Positions 1 through 5,400 of a DNA stretch of 6,542 nt are shown here, one piece after another (the first letter of the stretch is position 1; every line of letters starts with the position of its first letter). The stretch covers positions 1 through 6,542 of the forward strand of contig JBEKYH010000299.1 of assembly GCA_049511115.1 (NCBI GenBank), given 5' to 3'. The notes beneath the pieces were generated by a model that saw only the letters and a list, made by a program, of their open reading frames with translations, had not been told where the DNA came from and did not search any database. Made by a program: the position numbers and the translations under genes. This DNA comes from JBEKYH01 sp049511115. GTDB lineage: Bacteria; Planctomycetota; Phycisphaerae; Tepidisphaerales; Tepidisphaeraceae.

Positions 1-1184
1 TGAAACTCGCCCAGCGCTTTTGCCACCATGCGGTGCTTGATCCGCTGTCGCAGGGGCGCGATACGCTCGACAATCTGCATTCCAACACGCAAATCCCCAA
101 GTTCGTCGGCTTCAATCGCCTCTACGCCCTCACCGGTGAGGCCGATTACCAGGCCGCTTCCAAATTCTTCTGGCAAACCATCACCGAGCACCGCAGTTTC
201 ACCACCGGCGGCAACGGCGACCAGGAGCATTTCTTTCCGCCGGCTCAGTTTTCACGGCATCTCAGCTCGGCCAAAACGATGGAGACGTGCTGCACCCATA
301 ACATGCTGCGCCTCACCCGCGGCCTGTTTGCGATGGAGCCATCCGTTGCCTACGCCGACTATTACGAGCGCGCCCTCTTCAACGGCATCCTCGCTTCGCA
401 GGACCCCGATTCAGGGATGATGACCTACTTCCAGCCGACGCGGCCGGGTTATATGAAGCTCTATTGCACGCCGGTCGATTCGTTCTGGTGCTGCACCGGC
501 ACCGGCATGGAAAACCACGCCAAATACGGCGATTCGATTTATTTCCACGATGCGACTTCGCTGTACGTCAATTTGTTCATTGCCTCGACGCTCAACTGGC
601 AAGATAAGGGCCTGACCATCACGCAGGCGACGCGTTTTCCCGACGAACCGCGCACCAAGCTGACAATCGCAAGCTCGACGCCGGTTGATTTAACGTTGAA
701 CATCCGCCACCCCGCGTGGTGCGAAACGGCGACGATCAAAGTCAATGGGCAGATTCAATCCACGTCGCCGAATCCCGGCGCGTACATCGCCGTGAAACGC
801 ACCTGGAGCGACGGCGATGTGGTCGAGGTGGAACTGCCCATGGCGCTGCGAACCGAACCGCTGCCGGGATCGACCGATACGCTGGCCGTTTCCTATGGCC
901 CGATCGTGCTGGCGGGCAAGTTGGGCAAAGAGGGAATCACGCCCGGCGCGGATATTATCGTCAATGAACGCACCTATGGCGATGTGCTCAATGACCGGAT
1001 CGACGTGCCGACGATTGCCGCTGATCCGGCGAAGGTTATCGCAGCGATTAAGCCCGTTGCGGGTTCGGCGCTGACATTCACCGCGCCGATTCCGGGCAAA
1101 CCCGACGGCCTGACGCTGGTTCCCTATTTCCGCATCGCCCATGAGCGATACAGCATTTATTGGAAGGTGGCGGCAGAGGCCTAA
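1..1184 (+). CDS. GH127 (DUF1680) beta-L-arabinofuranosidase-like glycoside hydrolase, 5'-truncated by the window edge
   Basis: The frame is open from the first complete codon at base 3 (KLAQRFCHHAVLDPLSQGRD), so the GTG at 33 is internal and the true start is off the window. The TAA stop is at 1182-1184. Numbering from base 3, Glu75 (GDQEHF) fits the acid/base of characterised GH127 enzymes. Glu94 and Cys96 (METCCTHNML) and Cys163-Cys164 (SFWCCTGTG) fit the zinc ligands, and Cys163 fits the cysteine nucleophile (Glu322, Glu338, Cys340, Cys417 and Cys418 in Bifidobacterium HypBA1). The helical-barrel half runs to about residue 180. Beta-sandwich domains follow (LYVNLFIAST, IRHPAWCETATIKVNG, WSDGDVVEVELPM), ending in a typical HERYSIYW tail. 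By comparison with the family, roughly 245 N-terminal residues are missing. The family removes L-arabinofuranose or related sugars from plant or other glycans. The exact substrate cannot be read here, and a signal peptide, if present, is off the window. The gene is convergent with the isomerase gene, so no operon link is implied. Confidence 0.93.
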   Translation, partial: KLAQRFCHHAVLDPLSQGRDTLDNLHSNTQIPKFVGFNRLYALTGEADYQAASKFFWQTITEHRSFTTGGNGDQEHFFPPAQFSRHLSSAKTMETCCTHNMLRLTRGLFAMEPSVAYADYYERALFNGILASQDPDSGMMTYFQPTRPGYMKLYCTPVDSFWCCTGTGMENHAKYGDSIYFHDATSLYVNLFIASTLNWQDKGLTITQATRFPDEPRTKLTIASSTPVDLTLNIRHPAWCETATIKVNGQIQSTSPNPGAYIAVKRTWSDGDVVEVELPMALRTEPLPGSTDTLAVSYGPIVLAGKLGKEGITPGADIIVNERTYGDVLNDRIDVPTIAADPAKVIAAIKPVAGSALTFTAPIPGKPDGLTLVPYFRIAHERYSIYWKVAAEA

Positions 1185-2296
1185 TCCCCAGTCCCCTGTA
1201 TCTTCACGTGGTACGTCGGGTTCGTGGCGTCGTTGGTGAAGATGCTGATATTGGCGGTGCGCAACCCCGTCGCCGTGGGATCAAACGTGATCGTGAAGGT
1301 CGCCGAGCCGTTCGCGATCGTCGGCTGCGTGACGCTGAAGTCTTCCGTATCGGCGCCGCCCAGCACAAGGTAAGGGGTCTCGGTAAAGGCCAGGGCGGCG
1401 TTATTGCCCGGGCCCAGAGTGATGGTCGTCGTGCTGCTGGGGCTGCCGACGCTGACGATGCCGAAGTCGGTCCCGTCGGTGGCGTTGGGGGCTTCGCCGC
1501 TGGCGATGGCCGTGCTGTTGGAGCCGGTGACCATCAGTTCCGGTTGCGCGATGGAAACCATCTGCACGATGAAGGTAAGCGTCGCCCCATCGGGAATGTT
1601 GCTCCCTGACGGCGGATTGTTGCCATATCCAAGCGGCGGATTGGCGCCTGCGATGTAGGGCAAGACCAGCGTGCGTACGCCGCCGACCTGCATTCCCACC
1701 ACGCCCTCATCGAAGCCGGTCACCACCTGCTCGGGGCTTTGCTCCACGACAAACGGGAGTGGCGTGCGGCCGGGATTGAGGGAACTGTCGAATTCAAAGC
1801 CGTTGGTGAGGTAACCGGTGTAATTGACCTCAACGGCGTCATCCTGTGCGACGGCCGGGCCCGAGCCGGTGGAAATGTTGTCGATCTTGAGGCCGTCGGA
1901 GCCGGTGGAGAAGGTGCCCTTGGCGACCGTCAGGGTCGTCGCCGCCGAGGCGCTGGCGGAATAGACCGTGCTCGCGACGTATTTCGCGGTGATCGGGTCG
2001 GAACCCTTGTAAAAATTGTATTCGGAGAATCGCGCCTTGCCGTTGGCATTGAGTGTGGCCTTGCCCAGGAGCGTGGTGCCGTTCAGGAATCTTACGGTGC
2101 CGCCCGTCAGGGGCGTAGCGCGCTGCTTGGCGGGCGTAACCGTGGCGGTGAACGTGACGTTCTGGCCCATCACCGGATTAGGCGTGGAGAACGAGAGCGT
2201 CGTTGTCGTGGCCGTGGAGAGCAACTGGCGCTCCTCCAGCGGTTCCAATGAAAACAGGGAATGGCCGCGGTTTTGGGGCTTGGACAGCTTTTTCAT
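1181..2296 (-). CDS. Secreted FKBP-type peptidyl-prolyl isomerase with LEPR-XLL motif, Ig-like domain and choice-of-anchor D domain
   Basis: This is a complete 371-aa protein (ATG at 2296-2294, TAG at 1183-1181). Residues 1-27 are a basic N-terminus leading into SLEPLEERQLLS, the planctomycete LEPR-XLL-type motif found at the N-terminus of large exported proteins. Residues about 28-124 resemble a bacterial Ig-like domain (group 3: GQNVTFTATVTP, GTVRFLNGTTLLG). Residues about 135-249 are an FKBP domain: VNYTG, FEFDSS, VVTGFDEGVVGM, GATLTF. Against human FKBP12, Tyr26, Phe36, Asp37, Val55, Ile91 and Phe99 are kept. Ile56 is Val and Trp59 is Phe195. The loop before NIPDG is about eight residues longer, with a GYG at 223-225 that probably replaces the Tyr82 region. 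Residues about 252-370 match choice-of-anchor D (TDGTDFG, GSATFTITFDPTATGLRTANISI). The likely role is proline isomerisation or folding of exported proteins outside the cytoplasm; the client is unknown. It lies 111 bp downstream of the giant peptidase/beta-helix gene on the same strand. Confidence 0.93.
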   Translation of the reverse strand: MKKLSKPQNRGHSLFSLEPLEERQLLSTATTTTLSFSTPNPVMGQNVTFTATVTPAKQRATPLTGGTVRFLNGTTLLGKATLNANGKARFSEYNFYKGSDPITAKYVASTVYSASASAATTLTVAKGTFSTGSDGLKIDNISTGSGPAVAQDDAVEVNYTGYLTNGFEFDSSLNPGRTPLPFVVEQSPEQVVTGFDEGVVGMQVGGVRTLVLPYIAGANPPLGYGNNPPSGSNIPDGATLTFIVQMVSIAQPELMVTGSNSTAIASGEAPNATDGTDFGIVSVGSPSSTTTITLGPGNNAALAFTETPYLVLGGADTEDFSVTQPTIANGSATFTITFDPTATGLRTANISIFTNDATNPTYHVKIQGTGD

Positions 2297-2307
2297 TTAC
2301 CTTGATG

Positions 2308-2312
2308 CCTCC
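2308..2312 (-). promoter_or_regulatory. Shine-Dalgarno GGAGG for the FKBP gene
   Basis: On the minus strand GGAGG lies 11 bases upstream of the ATG at 2296, within the longer GACGGAGGC. The spacing is at the long end of normal. A second purine run, AAGG, sits only 3 bases from the start. The site supports the ATG at 2296 as the start, which also places the basic N-terminus directly ahead of the LEPR-XLL motif. Many planctomycete genes lack a clear Shine-Dalgarno, so its presence is not decisive. Confidence 0.5.
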
Positions 2313-2323
2313 GTCAGGAAGAG

Positions 2324-2329
2324 ATTATT
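2324..2329 (-). promoter_or_regulatory. Weak candidate -10 element (AATAAT) for the FKBP gene
   Basis: Read on the minus strand, AATAAT matches the TATAAT consensus at five of six positions. Initiation about seven bases on (near 2317) would leave a leader of about 20 bases containing the GGAGG. The best -35 at 17-bp spacing is TGGATT, matching only three of six positions, so the promoter is weakly supported. The gene may instead be read through from the upstream giant gene. Confidence 0.2.
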
Positions 2330-2363
2330 CACCATGAACGGAGGTAAATCCAGCGCCGCAGGT

Positions 2364-2373
2364 GCATGCATGC
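2364..2373. repeat. 10-bp perfect palindrome GCATGCATGC in the intergenic gap
   Basis: GCATGCATGC equals its own reverse complement and sits in the 111-bp gap, about 40 bp upstream of the weak -10 candidate on the minus strand. It could be a regulator site or chance; it has no loop and no T-tract, so it is not a convincing terminator. Confidence 0.2.
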
Positions 2374-2407
2374 CCTTCCGGGCGCGGGCTGAGCCGGGAC
2401 AAGGAGG

Positions 2408-5400
2408 CTAATACGCTCCCATGTTGATCTCGCCGCCTGGCGTTCGCGAGTCACCGGCTAAGTCAATATTGATTCCCGGCGCGTACAATGCCGCATAACT
2501 GCTGTTGCCCTTATTCTTAACTGGCGAGCATGACTCCAGCTCGAAGTTGGGTGTGCTCGGATTGACGAACAAGGGGTTCGAGTCGTAGTTCCCGTTACTG
2601 CCTGCATAGCCGGCCTGGTCAATATCGCTGTATTTGACGGCATTGGGGCCGTCGCCGGCGATCTCGCCCCCGGTATCGTTCCAGAGGATGCAGTTGAACA
2701 GGCTCGGCGCGCCGGAGTCGGTGTCGTAAATCGCGCCACCGTCGGCGGCCGTGTTGGCGCTAAAGGTGCAGTTCACCAATGTCGGCGAGGAGGCCCAGTT
2801 AAGCATCGCTCCGCCGTAGCTATTGGGGTAAAATGGTCCGCCCGGGTCTTCAGGGTCGAGCGGGATCTCGATGGAGCTTTCGGCGGTGTTTCCCACGAAC
2901 AAGCAGTTGAAGAAGATGGGCGAGGACGAAGCGTAGTTGAGCACGGCGCCGCCAAGCCCCGAACTGCTGGACCCGCCGTTGGCGACGTTATTAAGGAATT
3001 TGCAATCGCTGATGGTGGGGCTGCTCTCGGCGATGTACATGCCGCCGCCCGCGTAGGCGATGACCCCATCGGTGTCGGAATCGGCATTTCCATCCTGTAT
3101 CGTCACTCCGTCCATGAAAGAGCCGTCGTCCTCTATAGCCGTCACGACGTGATAACTGCTCCCGTTGCCAGTAAGGATGCTGTCGTAGGTCTGTGCGTCG
3201 CGGGTATTCGCGTCATCGCCAGTTCCCTCAAATCCCCCCAAGATAGAAACCCCACTGGTTAGCTCGAATGATTGGGCGGGATTGTCGGTTAATGTTGCAG
3301 GATAGGTGCCCGCGCCAACGCAGACCACCGCGCTCTCGCCAGGATAAGCGGTTTCAACTCCTTGTGCGGCTGAGAGACCCGCCTGAAGGGTCGTAAAGGC
3401 TGTGGCCCAACTGGTTCCGGTGCCGCTCCCCGCCGAATCAACGTAGATGAACTGTGTTTGGTACGCCCCCATATCCACCGTCGAGTTGCTGGTCCGGGGC
3501 GCACCAAGGACGTCGGTCGTTATGCCAGAAGGCACGTCGGCGGTGCTGCCGGCGGCGATGCAAGGCGAGGAGACCGGGTTAAGCCGTAAATCGCCGAAAT
3601 TGTCATCCCCCACATCAGGGTCACGAAAGAATCTCGGATCGCATGAAATGTTGGCCGTTCCGCTAAAGTTGGATGCGGGCTGCGCAAGGTCGCTATTATT
3701 GATCGTGATAGGGCCATAATTATAGCTGGAAACCTCGTCGTGGCTGCTGTCTGTCAGGTCTTCCCAAAAAATGCTGTTATCGACGGTTACCTTGGCTCCG
3801 CAAGCGGCGACCGTCGAGGTGTAATAGGGGCCGAAACCGTGAGGCTGCTCCGTAAACGTGTTCTCGGTGAAGGTGCAGTTCACAACGTCTAATTCAGTCG
3901 GATAGGAGGAGTCACCGAATATATAAACAGCGCTTCCACCCCCGTAGTTATAGAATGGCGTGCTAGAAAAAGGGTGATCGAGGGAACCACCCGCGTCCTT
4001 GTCCTCAGTGCTGTCTCCAATGAAGACACTGTTAGCGATTTCGGCGGAGCCCGGGCCCACCGAAATCGCACCTCCGCTGTCGTACGAGGAATCCCCGTCG
4101 AATGTGCATCCTGTGACACTGAGAGTAAGATACCCCTTCGCTAGAATGCCGCCGCCGCTGCCCGTGCCGGCATAGTCGCCGCTAATCGTACACTGCAGGA
4201 ACGACGGCGAGGACGAATTAACGCTCTCGACCCCACCGCCGTTCTCGGCGCCGTCCCCACTTATAGTGCAGCCGGTGAACGTAGGCGACGAGCCGTCCAG
4301 TGCCCCGACGCCCCCCCCAAATTCCGCGAAGTCGTCGGTGAAGACGCAATCGTTTACAACGGGCGAGCTGTCGTAAAGGACCATACCGCCGCCATATAGG
4401 CCGCTCATCGGGCTGCTGTAACCGCCTTCGATTGTCAGACCGTTGAGTACGGTAGCGCTTCCCAAGTCGGTGCCGCTCACGACATGGTGCACTTCGCCGT
4501 CGCCCGAGAGGATCGTCGGGAATTCCGAGGGCGACAGCGTGTCAGGGCTTATGCCCTCCTCAGGTCCCAAATTGCCCGCATACCCGCCAAAAATCGACAC
4601 GCCGTCAACGAGTTGGAACATATATGGGGATTCGGAAGCAGCCTCGTACGTGCCGCCGGCGACTTCGATGGTCTGCCCCGCGTCTGGTTCGGCTGCGGCC
4701 AGGGCCTGCTGAAGTGTTGTGTACGCGTCCGCCCAATCTCCGCCGGTATCGGCGCCGGTTGCCGCGGCGTCAACGTACATGATCGGAAACTCATAGGCAC
4801 CCATATCCATCGCAGCCCCGGTTTCCCGGGCATTCCCTGCCAAGTCTCTGGCCAAGCCAGTGGGCACGATCGCGCTTGGCCCGGCGTCAATGCACGGGGA
4901 ATCCTCCTGAAGTTGCAGGTCGCCATAATCTGTTGCGCTTAGATTCGGATTCCGCACAAAGGTGGGGTTGTTGTTTATATTACCCGTGCCCGAATAACCC
5001 CCGTCAACGTCGCTATACGTTACGGTCGAGCCACTGGTGCCGTCGCCCGCGATCTCCCCGTTGCTGTCGTTCCAGAAAATGTCGTTTACCACCGTTCCGG
5101 ACGAGTGGCTCGCCCCATAAATCGCCCCACCGCGGCCCGAAGTGAATACGGAATTCGAGGCGAAAGTACTATCCGAAATCGTGGGCTGCGAGTAGCTATA
5201 GTCGTAAATCGCGCCGCCGTACCCGGTGCCTCCGGTCTCTTTGTTGCCGACGAAAACACAATTCGTGACCATCGCAAACGTAGCTGAGCCGAGCGACGAG
5301 CCGCCTAGGCTCGCAATTGCACCGCCATCCGATGAAGCCGAATTGCCGTAGAAGAAGCTATCGATAATCGACAGCGACAGGGACGCCCCGGAACTGTATA

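Noticed and set aside
33..35. GTG at 33 as the start of the GH127 gene
   Set aside because: The frame is open to the window edge, and the upstream residues (KLAQRFCHHAVLDPL) fit the family's conserved helix before the DPLxxGRDxLDxLH motif.
690..1142. 150-codon minus-strand frame inside the GH127 gene
   Set aside because: It is rich in Arg and Gly with no recognisable domain, and it lies wholly opposite a well-supported GH127 sequence.
2370..2395. Possible rho-independent terminator after the giant gene
   Set aside because: The best hairpin is only four base pairs (GCCC-GGAA-GGGC on the minus strand) and no T-run follows.
1160..2411. Long plus-strand frames opposite the FKBP gene (1160-1609, 1739-2251, 2016-2411)
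   Set aside because: They are antisense to a protein with three recognisable domains. Their products are Arg/Gly-rich and low in complexity, as expected of mirror frames in GC-rich DNA.
4443..4942. Overlapping plus-strand frames opposite module 2
   Set aside because: They are antisense to the continuous beta-helix frame and show no domain or start-site support.
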